Below are positions 45,827 through 55,534 of a stretch of 64,000 nt of DNA, piece after piece. A program made the position numbers and the translations under genes. The notes beneath the pieces were generated by a model. That model searched no databases, had not been told where the DNA came from, and saw only the letters and a program-made list of their open reading frames with translations. Position 1 is the first letter of the stretch, and every line of letters starts with the position of its first letter. Origin of the DNA: Pelagibacteraceae bacterium AG-390-C22 (GTDB lineage Bacteria > Pseudomonadota > Alphaproteobacteria > Pelagibacterales > Pelagibacteraceae). Location of the stretch: positions 1 through 64,000 of the forward strand of contig QCGX01000006.1 of assembly GCA_003278125.1 (NCBI GenBank). Reading direction: 5' to 3'.

Positions 45827-46030
45827 TTAACCTCCCCCTATGAAGTGCACTACTTCTAATTTATCCTCATTTTTCAAGTATTTCTTTTTATAATTTACTT
45901 TTGGAATAATAATTCCATTATGCTCTATAGCTACTTTTTTATTATTAAGTTTAAATCTTTTTAATAATTCATAAATAGTTATCTTAGGTCTTATTGTAAT
46001 TTTTTTTCCATTTAATTGTATTTTTGCCAT
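45827..46030 (-). CDS. thiS: Sulfur carrier protein ThiS
   Basis: 67 residues with a ubiquitin-like fold. The C-terminus is VVHFIGGG, where the final Gly is adenylated and then converted to a thiocarboxylate to deliver sulfur to Thi[29 protein letters not shown] starts the beta-grasp, and [12 protein letters not shown] is the usual middle strand. It lies 4 bases upstream of the thiG start and diverges from aroQ with 31 bases between. Confidence 0.93.
   Translation of the reverse strand: MAKIQLNGKKITIRPKITIYELLKRFKLNNKKVAIEHNGIIIPKVNYKKKYLKNEDKLEVVHFIGGG
45831..45835 (-). promoter_or_regulatory. Strong Shine-Dalgarno deciding the thiG TTG start
   Basis: On the coding strand the last codons of thiS (GGG GGA GGT) contain a perfect GGAGG, 8 bases before the thiG TTG. 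One sequence thus encodes the essential C-terminal glycines of ThiS and the ribosome-binding site of thiG. Most genes in this window have weak or no such site, so it stands out. Confidence 0.8.
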
Positions 46031-46061
46031 AATTGAGTTAATTAATTAATTTATATAATTA

Positions 46062-46499
46062 ATGATGAATAAAATTATAATTCTTAACGGACCAAACCTC
46101 AACCTTTTAGGTGAGCGAGAAAAAGAGAAATACGGTAATATTACATTAAAAGATATTGAAAAAAATTGTAAAGAATTTGCCCAAAAAAATAATATTGATC
46201 TAGCTTTATTTCAATCTAACATTGAAGGAGAGTTAGTTGAAGAAATTCAAAAAGCAAGGAAAGAACATCATGGATTAATCATAAATGCTGGCGGCTACAC
46301 TCACACTTCTGTTGCAATACATGATGCATTAAAAATACTCAAAATGCCAATAATCGAATTGCATATTACTAATATTTACAATAGAGAAGAATTCAGGCAT
46401 AAATCGCTAATAAGTAAAATAGCAACAGGCGTTATATGTGGTTTTGGGACTGATGGGTATCTAATGGCATTAACAGCTATGAAGGCTTATTTAAAATAA
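46062..46499 (+). CDS. aroQ: 3-dehydroquinate dehydratase, type II
   Basis: A 145-residue dodecameric enzyme of the shikimate pathway. LNGPNLNLLGEREKEKYG holds the flexible loop with catalytic Arg and Tyr, INAGGYTHTSVAIHDAL the substrate-binding Asn and His, and ELHITNIYNREEFRHKS the second active-site segment. It is followed by accB with TAATG overlap, an arrangement (aroQ-accB-accC) common in Proteobacteria. Confidence 0.97.
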   Translation: MMNKIIILNGPNLNLLGEREKEKYGNITLKDIEKNCKEFAQKNNIDLALFQSNIEGELVEEIQKARKEHHGLIINAGGYTHTSVAIHDALKILKMPIIELHITNIYNREEFRHKSLISKIATGVICGFGTDGYLMALTAMKAYLK

Positions 46500-46924
46500 T
46501 GAAAATAGATAAAAAATTAATTAAAGAACTAGTCGATCATTTAGCTGAATTTAATTTAACTGAACTTGAGTATCAAGAAGGTCAAACGAAAATCAAAGTT
46601 TCAAAAGCTTCTAAAGGAATAGAGCAAATTAAATCTTCATCAGTAGTTTCTCCTAATAAAGCAGTTCTGAGTGAAAAAGATGAAAGTGATGGAGTAAGAG
46701 TAAAATCTCCAATAATAGGTACAGCTTATTTAGCTCCGGAACCTGGTGCAAAAAAATTTGTTGAAGTTGGAGATAAAATTAAAAAAGGACAAACAGTTAT
46801 GATTGTTGAAGCGATGAAAACAATGAATCATGTTCCCTCAACAAGTGATGGTACAGTAAAAAAAATCCTTGTAAACGATGGTCAACCAGTTGAGTTTGGG
46901 CAGCCATTAATTATTCTCAAATAA
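46499..46924 (+). CDS. accB: Biotin carboxyl carrier protein of acetyl-CoA carboxylase
   Basis: A 141-residue carrier. The C-terminal biotinyl domain (about 65-141) has the attachment lysine in VEAMKTMNHVPS; the usual sequence is AMKMMN, so the Met after Lys is Thr here. A short Ser/Lys-rich linker joins it to the N-terminal helix region. It carries CO2 between AccC and AccAD for the first step of fatty-acid synthesis. The start overlaps the aroQ stop and accC follows 6 bases later. Confidence 0.95.
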   Translation: MKIDKKLIKELVDHLAEFNLTELEYQEGQTKIKVSKASKGIEQIKSSSVVSPNKAVLSEKDESDGVRVKSPIIGTAYLAPEPGAKKFVEVGDKIKKGQTVMIVEAMKTMNHVPSTSDGTVKKILVNDGQPVEFGQPLIILK

Positions 46925-46930
46925 AAAATA

Positions 46931-48268
46931 ATGTTTAAAAAAGTATTGATAGCTAACAGAGGAGAGATTGCTGTTAGAATAATTAGAGCATGCAAAGAAT
47001 GGGGTATTGGAACTGTAGCAGTACACTCTGACGTAGACTCGGATGCTATGCACGTAAGATTAGCTGATGAAAGTGTTTGTATAGGATCTCATCAACCTCA
47101 AAATAGTTATCTAAATATTTCATCAATTATGTCTGCTGTAGATTTGACTGGAGCAGAGGCTATTCATCCAGGTTATGGTTTTTTGTCAGAGAATGCTAAA
47201 TTTGCAGAAATAGTTAGTAAACATGGTATTAAATTTGTTGGTCCAAGCTCCGACTTGATTTCTAAAATGGGAGATAAAATTGAAGCAAAAAGAATAGCAA
47301 AAAAGTATGGTTTGCCAATAATCGAGGGATCTGAAGGAGCAGTAAAATCATTTTCTGAAGCAAAATCTATATGTAAAGAAATTGGGTATCCGGTTTTAAT
47401 AAAAGCTGCAGGTGGTGGAGGTGGAAAAGGAATGAAAATTGTTGAGAAAGAAAGTCAATTAGAAAATCTATTTTTAACTGCAAAAAATGAAGCAAAAAAA
47501 TATTTTGGTAATGATGAGTTATATATTGAAAAATATTTTAAACACCCGAGGCATATTGAGGTACAAATTATGTCTGCAGAAAATAAAACCGTACATTTAG
47601 GAGAAAGAGATTGTTCAGTGCAAAGACGGCATCAAAAACTAATTGAAGAAACTCCTAGTCCAGTTCTAACAGATGAGCAAAGAAAAGACTTATTAGAAAA
47701 AACTGTAAAAATGGTGGAAAAAATCGGTTATGAAGGCGCAGGAACTGTAGAGTTTATTTATGAGAATGGAAAATTCTATTTTTTAGAAATGAACACAAGA
47801 GTTCAAGTTGAACATCCTGTTACTGAAGTTCAAACAGGCATTGATATAGTTAAAGAACAATTATGGATAGCTTTTACTGGAAAAACTGCTTTAAAACAAA
47901 GTGACATAGATCCAAGGGGTCATTCTATTGAATGTAGAATTAACGCGGAAAATCCAGCTTTAGATTTTCAACCTAGTCCAGGATTGATTAGTGTATGCCA
48001 CCAGCCATCTGGATTTCGAACTCGAGTTGATGGTTCAATCTTTCAAGGATGTAAGATAACTCCTTACTATGATAGTTTAATTGCAAAAGTTATTTGCAAA
48101 GGAAGAAATAGGAAAGAAGCAATTCAAAGAACGTTGAGATCCTTAGATGAGTTTGTTTTAGAAGGGATTACAACAACTATAGATCTTCATAAAAAAATAT
48201 TAAATCATAAAAAATTTTTAAACTCAGATTTTGACACAAATTGGTTAAGTAAGGAAAAATTCTATTAA
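46931..48268 (+). CDS. accC: Biotin carboxylase subunit of acetyl-CoA carboxylase
   Basis: A 445-residue ATP-grasp enzyme carboxylating the biotin on AccB. KVLIANRGEIAVRIIRACKE opens the chain, AAGGGGGKGMKIV is the glycine-rich ATP lid, and ERDCSVQRRHQKLIEETPSP and EMNTRVQVEHPVTE hold catalytic residues. The length fits stand-alone AccC rather than a fused propionyl-CoA carboxylase alpha chain. Its stop is shared in TTAA with the convergent DUF2155 gene. Confidence 0.97.
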   Translation: MFKKVLIANRGEIAVRIIRACKEWGIGTVAVHSDVDSDAMHVRLADESVCIGSHQPQNSYLNISSIMSAVDLTGAEAIHPGYGFLSENAKFAEIVSKHGIKFVGPSSDLISKMGDKIEAKRIAKKYGLPIIEGSEGAVKSFSEAKSICKEIGYPVLIKAAGGGGGKGMKIVEKESQLENLFLTAKNEAKKYFGNDELYIEKYFKHPRHIEVQIMSAENKTVHLGERDCSVQRRHQKLIEETPSPVLTDEQRKDLLEKTVKMVEKIGYEGAGTVEFIYENGKFYFLEMNTRVQVEHPVTEVQTGIDIVKEQLWIAFTGKTALKQSDIDPRGHSIECRINAENPALDFQPSPGLISVCHQPSGFRTRVDGSIFQGCKITPYYDSLIAKVICKGRNRKEAIQRTLRSLDEFVLEGITTTIDLHKKILNHKKFLNSDFDTNWLSKEKFY

Positions 48269-48774
48269 ACTTTATTGCAATTTACTAATTGTAAATCATA
48301 AATTGCATGATCAAATGGCGCTATCGTAGGATCTGAAGAAAATGTCCAACCATTAAAAATAAAAACTTTTTCATTTTCATTTTCAGACACATCTTTGACT
48401 TGTATATAAGCGACGCTATCATCTTTATTTTCTGAATTAATTTTTCCACACCTTAATACTTTAATTTCGAGTGGGCCAAATTTCTTTGTTTCACCCAAAT
48501 TAACTATTATGTCTGAAGTTTTAGCTGTAATTTTATCTAAACCTATAAACTTTGCATTTGATAATTTGTTTTTTGGTAAAAAATTTTTTTTTTGCTTTAT
48601 TGTATCATTGATTGGCACTTCGTCTTCAGAATTATCAACTTCTTCAAAGCTCGGTTTTAGTTCATTCAAATTAATTAAAGGCGCACTAATAATCTTATCT
48701 TCAGATAAAGAAGATTGACAATAAAAAAGTATAAGAAAAGTTGATAATACAATTCTACTATTTCCAAGTTTCAT
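48265..48774 (-). CDS. DUF2155 secreted protein
   Basis: 169 residues with an N-terminal signal peptide (hydrophobic run VLSTFLILFYCQSSLSE). The C-terminal half fits DUF2155: KKFGPLEIKVLRCGKIN, AYIQVKD, FNGWTFSSDPTIAPFDHAIYDLQLVNC. The two late cysteines may form a disulfide. Function is unknown. It follows and overlaps the NDUFA12-like gene by 17 bases, a pairing common in Alphaproteobacteria, which hints at a shared need rather than a proven link. Confidence 0.85.
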   Translation of the reverse strand: MKLGNSRIVLSTFLILFYCQSSLSEDKIISAPLINLNELKPSFEEVDNSEDEVPINDTIKQKKNFLPKNKLSNAKFIGLDKITAKTSDIIVNLGETKKFGPLEIKVLRCGKINSENKDDSVAYIQVKDVSENENEKVFIFNGWTFSSDPTIAPFDHAIYDLQLVNCNKV

Positions 48775-49108
48775 ATTTTCTTAACTTATCACCTTTCTTA
48801 ATCTTTGTTGGTTTATAGCTATCTTTGGTTCCAGTTTTGTTTTCAGAGTGATTTTTTTGCCAGTTATATTTTTTTTCATTATTATTAGGAATCTTGTCGA
48901 TTGTATGATGCATCCACATAAACCAATCAGAGGTAATTTTCGTTGCTTCTATTTTGTTGGAATATATCACCCAACGTTCATTCTGTTTACTTTTATAGTA
49001 CTTGTTGCCAAATTCATCTCTACCTACATATTTTCCAAAAAATAAAGTTTTCAAAAAAGTTCCAAGCGTCTGTCTGTTCCACCAAGTAAAAAATATTTTT
49101 AAATTCAT
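48758..49108 (-). CDS. NDUFA12-like accessory subunit of complex I
   Basis: 116 residues from the ATG at 49108 (MNLKIFFTWWNRQTLGT). GKYVGRDEFGNKYYKSK, RWVIYSNKIEATKITSDWFMWMHH and the end KGDKLRKYETWK are typical of NDUFA12/B17.2, an accessory subunit of complex I shared by Alphaproteobacteria and mitochondria. It lies far from the nuo genes in this window. The frame is open 9 codons further upstream, without support. Confidence 0.93.
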   Translation of the reverse strand: MNLKIFFTWWNRQTLGTFLKTLFFGKYVGRDEFGNKYYKSKQNERWVIYSNKIEATKITSDWFMWMHHTIDKIPNNNEKKYNWQKNHSENKTGTKDSYKPTKIKKGDKLRKYETWK

Positions 49109-49215
49109 TTTTTTGATTTTTATAAATCCACACAATTAATAAGTGTATAATTATATATATCAGACACTCGTTATATTTGCTATATATCTTTAATAAACAG
49201 AATCCTTTTTATAAA

Positions 49216-50037
49216 ATGAAAAAATTTATAGTTGAAACTTATTATACGTGTACCTTTAAAACAGTTCACACTCTAGATAATCTTAATGATCAAGAATTAG
49301 CAAGAATTGACTCCAGAAATGATGGAGAAGTTGAAGTTATTGATGTCAAATTAAATAATCGTAAAACAAAAAAGATTGGCGAAAACAAAAAATCCTCAGA
49401 AAAAATCAAAAAAACAGATAGTCTATTATCTTCATCAGTTACAAAACAAGTTACCAATACTAAAAGTCAAAATATTGTTAATGATATTAATTCTATTAAA
49501 GTAAAAAATAATGCAAGATTTAAAATGCCTGACCGTAGAAAAGGTTATATTCAGAAAGCACAAATAGGAGATCACAAAGTTTATTTACACACTGGGGAAT
49601 ATGATGATGGTAAAATAGGTGAAATTTTTATTGATACAAACAAAGAAGGTGAGTTGGTTAAAGCCATGATGAATAATTTTGCAATAGCAATTTCTCTTGG
49701 TTTACAATACGGCGTTCCACTTGATGAATACGTTGATGCATTTATTGACACCAAGTTTGAACCATCTGGAAATGTAATTGGCAATGATAGGATTTTAAGT
49801 GCTTCTTCCATTTTAGATTATGTTTTCAGAGAACTTGCGATATCGTATTTAGGGAAGGAAGAATTAGCTCACACTCCTTCTATAGCAAGCACTAAAGATA
49901 TAAATACTGATAGTGCAGATGATAAATTTCTAAAAATTGTTAAAAATATAACTTCTAAAGGTTTTGTAAGAAGTAATTACGAGGAAAAATTAGTCGATCT
50001 TTCTGATGTAAGAATTAATCTGAAATCCAAAAATTAA
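49216..50037 (+). CDS. Stand-alone C-terminal domain of class II (B12-type) ribonucleotide reductase
   Basis: About 273 residues from the ATG at 49216 ([20 protein letters not shown]). The region about 105-225 matches the C-terminal tail of one NrdJ group: [90 protein letters not shown]. No catalytic barrel, no thiyl-radical cysteine and no B12 region precede it. It is not an obvious pseudogene, since the frame is clean and has its own start. It could be a free-standing regulator or DNA/nucleotide-binding module. Function unknown. Confidence 0.75.
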   Translation: MKKFIVETYYTCTFKTVHTLDNLNDQELARIDSRNDGEVEVIDVKLNNRKTKKIGENKKSSEKIKKTDSLLSSSVTKQVTNTKSQNIVNDINSIKVKNNARFKMPDRRKGYIQKAQIGDHKVYLHTGEYDDGKIGEIFIDTNKEGELVKAMMNNFAIAISLGLQYGVPLDEYVDAFIDTKFEPSGNVIGNDRILSASSILDYVFRELAISYLGKEELAHTPSIASTKDINTDSADDKFLKIVKNITSKGFVRSNYEEKLVDLSDVRINLKSKN

Positions 50038-51821
50038 TTTTTTTTAATATCGATCTTTATTCCAAGTTCTTTTAATTGTTTAGCGTCGACCTCTGAAGGG
50101 GCTTTCATCATTAAATCTTGAGCATTTTGGTTCATAGGAAATAAAGTTACTTCTCTTATATTTTTTTCATTTGCAAGTAACATTACTATCCTGTCTACGC
50201 CTGGTGCTATTCCCCCATGAGGTGGTGCTCCATAGCTTAAAGCATTTAACATCCCGCTAAATTTTTCTTCAACTTTTTTTTTGTCATACCCTGCTATTGA
50301 AAAAAGTTTATACATTAATTCTGGTATATGATTTCTTATAGCACCAGAAGATAGTTCAACTCCATTACAAACAATATCGTATTGAAATGCTTTTATTTCT
50401 AAAGGATTGTTAAAGTTTAACTTATGTGCTTCCCCTTGTGGCATTGAGAATGGATTGTGGCTAAATTTAATTTTTTTAGTCTGGTCGTCTAACTCATACA
50501 TTGGATAGTCAACTATCCAACAAAATGCAAATTGTTTTTCATCAATTAAATCTAAATCTTTTGCTATTTTATCTCTAGAAATTGATAAAATTTTTTCAAC
50601 TTCTTTAATTTTACCACAAGCCAAAAATATACTGTCTCCTATCTCTGCTTTACAAATCTTCATTATTTCTTTTAAAGAATCTTCACTAAAAAATTTACCT
50701 ACAGGGCCTTTACCTGAAATTTTTTCGTTTTTTTCAATTGTAAAATAAGCTAAACCAGAAGCTCCTTGTTCCTTTGCCCAATTATCGATATTATCAAAAA
50801 AACTTCTTGGTTTATCTTTTGTATTTTTAGTGACAATACATCTTGCTTTACCCCCTGATTTTACTAATTTCTTAAAAATATCAAATTTTACATCATCTCT
50901 AGTAAAAATATTTGTAATATCATTTATCAATAAAGGGTTCCTTAAATCGGGTTTGTCAGTGCCATATCTTGTCATTGCCTCTTGGTATGGAATTTTTGGA
51001 AATTTATCATTCATTATTTTTTTTGATGAAAAATTTTTAAATAAATTTATCATTAAAGTTTCTACTACTTTAAAAACATCTTCTTGTTCAACAAAAGACA
51101 TTTCAATATCAAGTTGATAAAACTCACCTGGACTTCTATCAGCTCTTGCATCTTCATCTCTAAAACATGGTGCAATTTGAAAATATTTATCAAATCCTGA
51201 AATCATAATTAGCTGCTTAAATTGTTGAGGTGCTTGGGGTAAAGCATAAAATTTACCTGGATTTAATCTGCTAGGTACTAAAAAATCTCTAGCACCTTCG
51301 GGGCTCGACGAGGTTAAAATTGGAGTTTGATATTCAAGAAAACCTAATTTTAACATTTCTGTCCTGATAAAAGATATCACTTTTGATCTTAATATAATAT
51401 TTTTATGCATTTCTTCTCTCCGCAAATCTAAAAACCTATATTTTAATCTAATATCTTCTGGATAATCTTGTTCACCAAAAACTGGCATAGGTAAGTCTTT
51501 TGACTCTGATAAAATTTTAATTGATTGAATATTAATCTCGATTTTACCTGTCGATAATTCTAAATTTTCTGTGCCCTTTTCTCTTTTAATAACTTTTCCT
51601 GTAACGGTTAAAACAGACTCAGGTCTAAGTTTTTCTAGTTCTGAAAAAAATTTACTATTATTTTCTATAACGCATTGAGTTAATCCAAAATGATCTCTTA
51701 AATCTATAAATAGTAAATTTCCATGGTCTCTTTTTCTGTGTAGCCAGCCCGATATAGAAACTGTTTTTCCAGAATCTTTTTCTGTTAACTCAGAACAATT
51801 ATGAGATCTATATTTATTCAT
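50034..51821 (-). CDS. aspS: Aspartyl-tRNA synthetase
   Basis: A 595-residue class IIb synthetase of the bacterial type. An N-terminal OB domain ([20 protein letters not shown]), motif 2 [24 protein letters not shown] (continuing the core), the inserted GAD domain (about 290-410), and motif 3 near [13 protein letters not shown] are visible. The presence or absence of the amidation route is not shown here. It overlaps hda by 8 bases and the previous convergent gene by 4. Confidence 0.97.
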   Translation of the reverse strand: MNKYRSHNCSELTEKDSGKTVSISGWLHRKRDHGNLLFIDLRDHFGLTQCVIENNSKFFSELEKLRPESVLTVTGKVIKREKGTENLELSTGKIEINIQSIKILSESKDLPMPVFGEQDYPEDIRLKYRFLDLRREEMHKNIILRSKVISFIRTEMLKLGFLEYQTPILTSSSPEGARDFLVPSRLNPGKFYALPQAPQQFKQLIMISGFDKYFQIAPCFRDEDARADRSPGEFYQLDIEMSFVEQEDVFKVVETLMINLFKNFSSKKIMNDKFPKIPYQEAMTRYGTDKPDLRNPLLINDITNIFTRDDVKFDIFKKLVKSGGKARCIVTKNTKDKPRSFFDNIDNWAKEQGASGLAYFTIEKNEKISGKGPVGKFFSEDSLKEIMKICKAEIGDSIFLACGKIKEVEKILSISRDKIAKDLDLIDEKQFAFCWIVDYPMYELDDQTKKIKFSHNPFSMPQGEAHKLNFNNPLEIKAFQYDIVCNGVELSSGAIRNHIPELMYKLFSIAGYDKKKVEEKFSGMLNALSYGAPPHGGIAPGVDRIVMLLANEKNIREVTLFPMNQNAQDLMMKAPSEVDAKQLKELGIKIDIKKN

Positions 51822-52473
51822 TATTTAATACTTTTTTTATTAAATTAATATTTATCGATTTTCCAGAAGATAAAGACAAATCATCGATTTCTTTTATAAA
51901 TTTAAATACTTTTTCATAAGAACGTTCTATATTCTTTATAATATACTCTGATATTTTGGGGGTTATTTCTATTTGCTTATCAGAGAAAGATTTGGAAATT
52001 ATTACTCTAAGCAAGTCATCAGTCGGTAATTCAATTCCTAAATTTATAAAACTTTCAGTTCTAGATCTTAAATCTTTTAAATCAAATTTTATATTTCCTA
52101 AAGGCAAAATAGAGTTTACAAGCAAATAACTGTCTGATTGTTTTGATTGATTTAATAATGAATAAAAAATTTTTTCATCAATATTCTTTTCATAGTTATC
52201 TATTATTAAACAATCTAATTTTTCAAATTTTGATATTGTTTCATTGCCTACTTTTTTTGCATCCATTATATGAATGAGATTAATTTTTTTTTTCAAAATA
52301 TTAGATAAATGTGTCTTACCACAACCTTTTGGGCCAAAAATATTTACCCATTTACCTGGCCAATTCGGCCAGCTTTCAATTAGCCTATAAGCTGAAAAAT
52401 TATTGCTAGAAACATAATAATCTTGTTCGTAATATTTTGTTTTAAAGGGAAATTTAAATACTAATTGACTCAT
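51814..52473 (-). CDS. hda: DnaA-related replication regulator (Hda-like)
   Basis: 219 residues from the ATG at 52473 ([20 protein letters not shown]), which overlaps the previous stop as TGATG. It carries a DnaA-type AAA+ fold: Walker [13 protein letters not shown] and [12 protein letters not shown] in place of a full Walker B, ending without the DNA-binding domain IV. Hda/HdaA proteins switch off DnaA after initiation. It is smaller and diverged, and the P-loop is intact. The DUF2066 neighbour and purMN across the gap are a usual alphaproteobacterial setting. Confidence 0.87.
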   Translation of the reverse strand: MSQLVFKFPFKTKYYEQDYYVSSNNFSAYRLIESWPNWPGKWVNIFGPKGCGKTHLSNILKKKINLIHIMDAKKVGNETISKFEKLDCLIIDNYEKNIDEKIFYSLLNQSKQSDSYLLVNSILPLGNIKFDLKDLRSRTESFINLGIELPTDDLLRVIISKSFSDKQIEITPKISEYIIKNIERSYEKVFKFIKEIDDLSLSSGKSININLIKKVLNNE

Positions 52474-53516
52474 CAAATTATAGTTAGTTGCCACTGTCCT
52501 GCTATCATTTTTAAATTAATATTTTGATCTTTTAACTTATTTATAATTTTATTAATTTTACCAAGGTATTTTATTTTTACCAAAACGTAATCTTTGTTTA
52601 ACTTTTGAACATAAAAATTATCAATCAAATCTATCTTATTTAATCTATTACTAAACTCAACTAAGTTACTTTTTTTATTCAATTTAATTTCAACATTCAA
52701 AAAAGAAGGAGTTCTTACATCAATTAAATTTTGTGATTTAATCAAATCTCTTATTATACCATTAATTTCAAAAATAATTTCTCTATAAAACTCTTTCTTA
52801 TTCAAATTATTTTTGTTTTTGATAGATAAATTTTTATTTATTTTTTTACCTTCAATCCGTGTATTTAAAAAAACTTCAGCAGTATCTTTCTTTATTTCGA
52901 TATTGGCAAATACTATATTATCTGTTTCGTGCTCTTTAAAAAAATCAGAAACTTCTATTTTATAAATATTGTCTTTATTTAAATTAATCCTTTGAATATT
53001 TTCAATATTTTCTGTGGTTAGAATATATTGAATTAAATTATCAGATTTTTCTTCATTCCAATTTTCATAAAAATAATTTTGTGTATAAATAAAATATTGT
53101 TCTTCTTTTTTTAATAAAGGAAATAATATTACTTCTGTATTAATTATATCTGAGTAAAGAATATTTTTACCATAGAAAAAGTCATGCATTTTATCTTTAT
53201 CAAAAAAAACATTAACCTTTGCATTATTATTTTCTTTGTTCTCATCCTCGCTGATAATTTGGTAGTATGAAATTAATTTTTTAATTTGTTCTAAATTAGT
53301 CTTAGAAATTCTTTTATAATCCTCTTCTAATAAAAGCCTGTTAATCAACTCATCAAATGCTTTTTTAAAAGCATAGCTAATTAATTTTTCTTTATTTTTA
53401 GAAGTTTCTTTGCTTATCTCAATATTATTAACATTAAATATGTTGTTATCTGATAAAACTGTTTCAGTTTTAAATAAAATAATTAATATGCTGCATATAA
53501 ATATTAAATTTTTCAT
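52473..53516 (-). CDS. DUF2066 protein with signal peptide
   Basis: 347 residues. A signal peptide (KNLIFICSILIILFKTETVLS) is followed by a DUF2066-like region: ISYAFKKAFDELINRLLLEED, YQIISEDE, and a later beta-rich part. The final part ends with WQLTII. The protein is probably periplasmic. Function unknown. It lies only 25 bases from the divergent purM, so both promoters must overlap, and it overlaps hda by one base. Confidence 0.75.
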   Translation of the reverse strand: MKNLIFICSILIILFKTETVLSDNNIFNVNNIEISKETSKNKEKLISYAFKKAFDELINRLLLEEDYKRISKTNLEQIKKLISYYQIISEDENKENNNAKVNVFFDKDKMHDFFYGKNILYSDIINTEVILFPLLKKEEQYFIYTQNYFYENWNEEKSDNLIQYILTTENIENIQRINLNKDNIYKIEVSDFFKEHETDNIVFANIEIKKDTAEVFLNTRIEGKKINKNLSIKNKNNLNKKEFYREIIFEINGIIRDLIKSQNLIDVRTPSFLNVEIKLNKKSNLVEFSNRLNKIDLIDNFYVQKLNKDYVLVKIKYLGKINKIINKLKDQNINLKMIAGQWQLTII

Positions 53517-53541
53517 AGTTAGCTAATTATCATTTTTATTA

Positions 53542-54570
53542 ATGAAAAAAATACAAAATAGTTATAAAAAAAGTGGTGTTAATATTTCTATAGCTAATAA
53601 ATTCGTTAATCACATTGCAAAAATATCCAAAAAAAATGTCAAAAAAACGGATAAGTCATTTAATGCAGATAATATAGGTGCTTTTGGATCTGCTTTTGAC
53701 ATAAGTAATATTAAGATTAAAGATCCTGTTGTCGTTTCTTGCACAGATGGTGTGGGCACTAAAATTGTTTTAGCTAATAAATTTAAAAAATTTGATACGA
53801 TTGGAATAGATTTAGTCGCAATGTGTGTTAATGACTTGATTGTCCAAGGTGCAAAACCTTTATTTTTTTTAGATTACATAGCTGTAGGAAAACTAAATTT
53901 AGATAGAACAAAAAGTATTTTAAAAGGAATTCTTAAGGGCTGTGAGGTTTCAAACTGTAAACTAATCGGTGGCGAAACTGCGGAAATGCCAGGAATTTAT
54001 TCTGAGGATAAATTTGATTTGGCGGGTTTTAGCGTAGGTATTGTTTCTAAAAGAAAAATTTTAAATAAAAAAAATGTAAGGAAAAACAATTTAATTTTAG
54101 CCATTCCCTCTAGTGGTATTCATTCAAATGGTTATTCCTTGGTAAGATCAATTTTAAAGAAAAACAAGATTACAAAAAAATTAAAGAAAGAGTTATTAAG
54201 ACCAACAAAAATTTATACAAAAGAAATATTAAAATTAGTAAGTAAAAATTTAATCAATTCAGCAGCACATATCACGGGAGGTGGGTTAATTGAAAATATA
54301 ACAAGATCAATTCCAAATAATTTATCTATTAATATAGATCTTTCAAAAATTAAAACAAAAAAGATATTCAAATGGTTGAAATCAAAAAATATATCAAATT
54401 ACGAAATGTTAAGAACTTTTAATTGTGGTGTTGGTTTTTGTATAATAATAGATAAAAAAAATATAAAAAAAATTAAAAAATATTTTTCTAAAGACTATAT
54501 GCCTTACGAAATTGGTTACGTTTCTTCTAAGGGAAAAAAATTAAATTTATATAACTCTATTAAATGGTAA
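53542..54570 (+). CDS. purM: Phosphoribosylformylglycinamidine cyclo-ligase
   Basis: A 342-residue AIR synthetase, step five of purine synthesis. YKKSGVNISIANKFV opens it, VVSCTDGVGTKI and DLVAMCVNDLIVQGAKPLFFLDY form the active site, KLIGGETAEMPG is a further signature, and HITGGGLIENI lies in the C-terminal half. Its last bases overlap the purN start by 7, so the two are coupled. Confidence 0.97.
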   Translation: MKKIQNSYKKSGVNISIANKFVNHIAKISKKNVKKTDKSFNADNIGAFGSAFDISNIKIKDPVVVSCTDGVGTKIVLANKFKKFDTIGIDLVAMCVNDLIVQGAKPLFFLDYIAVGKLNLDRTKSILKGILKGCEVSNCKLIGGETAEMPGIYSEDKFDLAGFSVGIVSKRKILNKKNVRKNNLILAIPSSGIHSNGYSLVRSILKKNKITKKLKKELLRPTKIYTKEILKLVSKNLINSAAHITGGGLIENITRSIPNNLSINIDLSKIKTKKIFKWLKSKNISNYEMLRTFNCGVGFCIIIDKKNIKKIKKYFSKDYMPYEIGYVSSKGKKLNLYNSIKW

Positions 54571-55127
54571 AAAAAAATGCATGTATTTTTATTTCAGGTT
54601 ATGGATCAAATTTAAAAGCTTTGATACATAATACAAGGGATCATAATTTTCCTATTAATATAAGTCTTGTAGTCAGCAATAACTCAAAAGCAAAAGGAAT
54701 TTTGCATGCAAAAAAAAATTCAATTCCTTATTTAATTATAAATACTAAAAAAAGAAATTTTGAAAATGTTATTTTAGCTGAAATCAAGAAGTATAAAATA
54801 TCTCTAATTTGTTTAGCAGGATATATGAAAATTATTTCAAAAAAATTTATAAAAAATTCTGGAAAAAAAATAATTAACATACATCCATCTTTACTTCCTA
54901 AATTTAAAGGACTTAATACTTTCGAAAGAGTATTAAAAAATAATGAAAAAAAAACAGGATGCACAGTTCACTTTATTAATGATAAATTAGATAGTGGAAA
55001 AACAATTGTTCAGAAAAGTTTTTTTATTAATAAAGGTGATAATGTAAAAGTTTTGAAAGAAAAAACTCAAAAACTAGAACATAAAGCATTTTCTGAGGCT
55101 ATTATTAGAATTTACAGATATAACTAG
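54564..55127 (+). CDS. purN: Phosphoribosylglycinamide formyltransferase
   Basis: A 187-residue GART, step three of purine synthesis, using 10-formyl-THF. ISGYGSNLKALI binds the phosphate, INIHPSLLPKFKGLNTFERV contains the catalytic Asn-His pair, and GCTVHFINDKLDSGKTIVQ the conserved aspartate. Usual PurN has GLHTHERAL where this one has GLNTFERVL. The stop TAG is shared as CTAG with the convergent ndk gene. Confidence 0.96.
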   Translation: MVKKNACIFISGYGSNLKALIHNTRDHNFPINISLVVSNNSKAKGILHAKKNSIPYLIINTKKRNFENVILAEIKKYKISLICLAGYMKIISKKFIKNSGKKIINIHPSLLPKFKGLNTFERVLKNNEKKTGCTVHFINDKLDSGKTIVQKSFFINKGDNVKVLKEKTQKLEHKAFSEAIIRIYRYN

Positions 55128-55534
55128 TTTTTAAAAAAAAAACTAATTTCTTTTTTTGCATTATCTACTGAGTCAGATCCATGAACAGAATTTTTGTCAA
55201 TTGATATACCATAGAGTTTTCTAATCGTGTTATCTTCTGCTTTTTTTGGATCAGTTGCTCCCATCAATTTTCTGTTAGATAACACAGCGTTTTCACCCTC
55301 TAAAATCATAGCTACTATTGGTCCAGATGATAAATATGTGCACAAATCATCATAAAAGGGCTTAGATTGATGTACTTTATAAAATTCAGCGGCTTCTTCT
55401 TTTGTTAAATGAATTTTTTTATCTTCCTTAATATTTAAATTATTTTTTGTAAAAATATTTTTGATTTCATCTATTAGATTTCTTTCTACAGCATCAGGTT
55501 TAATTATTGAAAGAGTTTGCTCTATATTACTCAT
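55124..55534 (-). CDS. ndk: Nucleoside diphosphate kinase
   Basis: 136 residues. TLSIIKPDAVERNLI opens the fold, GPIVAMILEGENAV and RKLMGATDPKKAEDNTIR are in the nucleotide site, and the phosphorylated histidine is in NSVHGSDSVDNAKKE. It balances NTP and dNTP pools. Its start overlaps the pepA end by 8 bases. Confidence 0.97.
   Translation of the reverse strand: MSNIEQTLSIIKPDAVERNLIDEIKNIFTKNNLNIKEDKKIHLTKEEAAEFYKVHQSKPFYDDLCTYLSSGPIVAMILEGENAVLSNRKLMGATDPKKAEDNTIRKLYGISIDKNSVHGSDSVDNAKKEISFFFKN

Noticed and set aside
49109-49135. A longer NDUFA12 start (MCGFIKIKK)
   Set aside because: The family alignment starts near the Met at 49108, and no ribosome-binding site supports the longer form.
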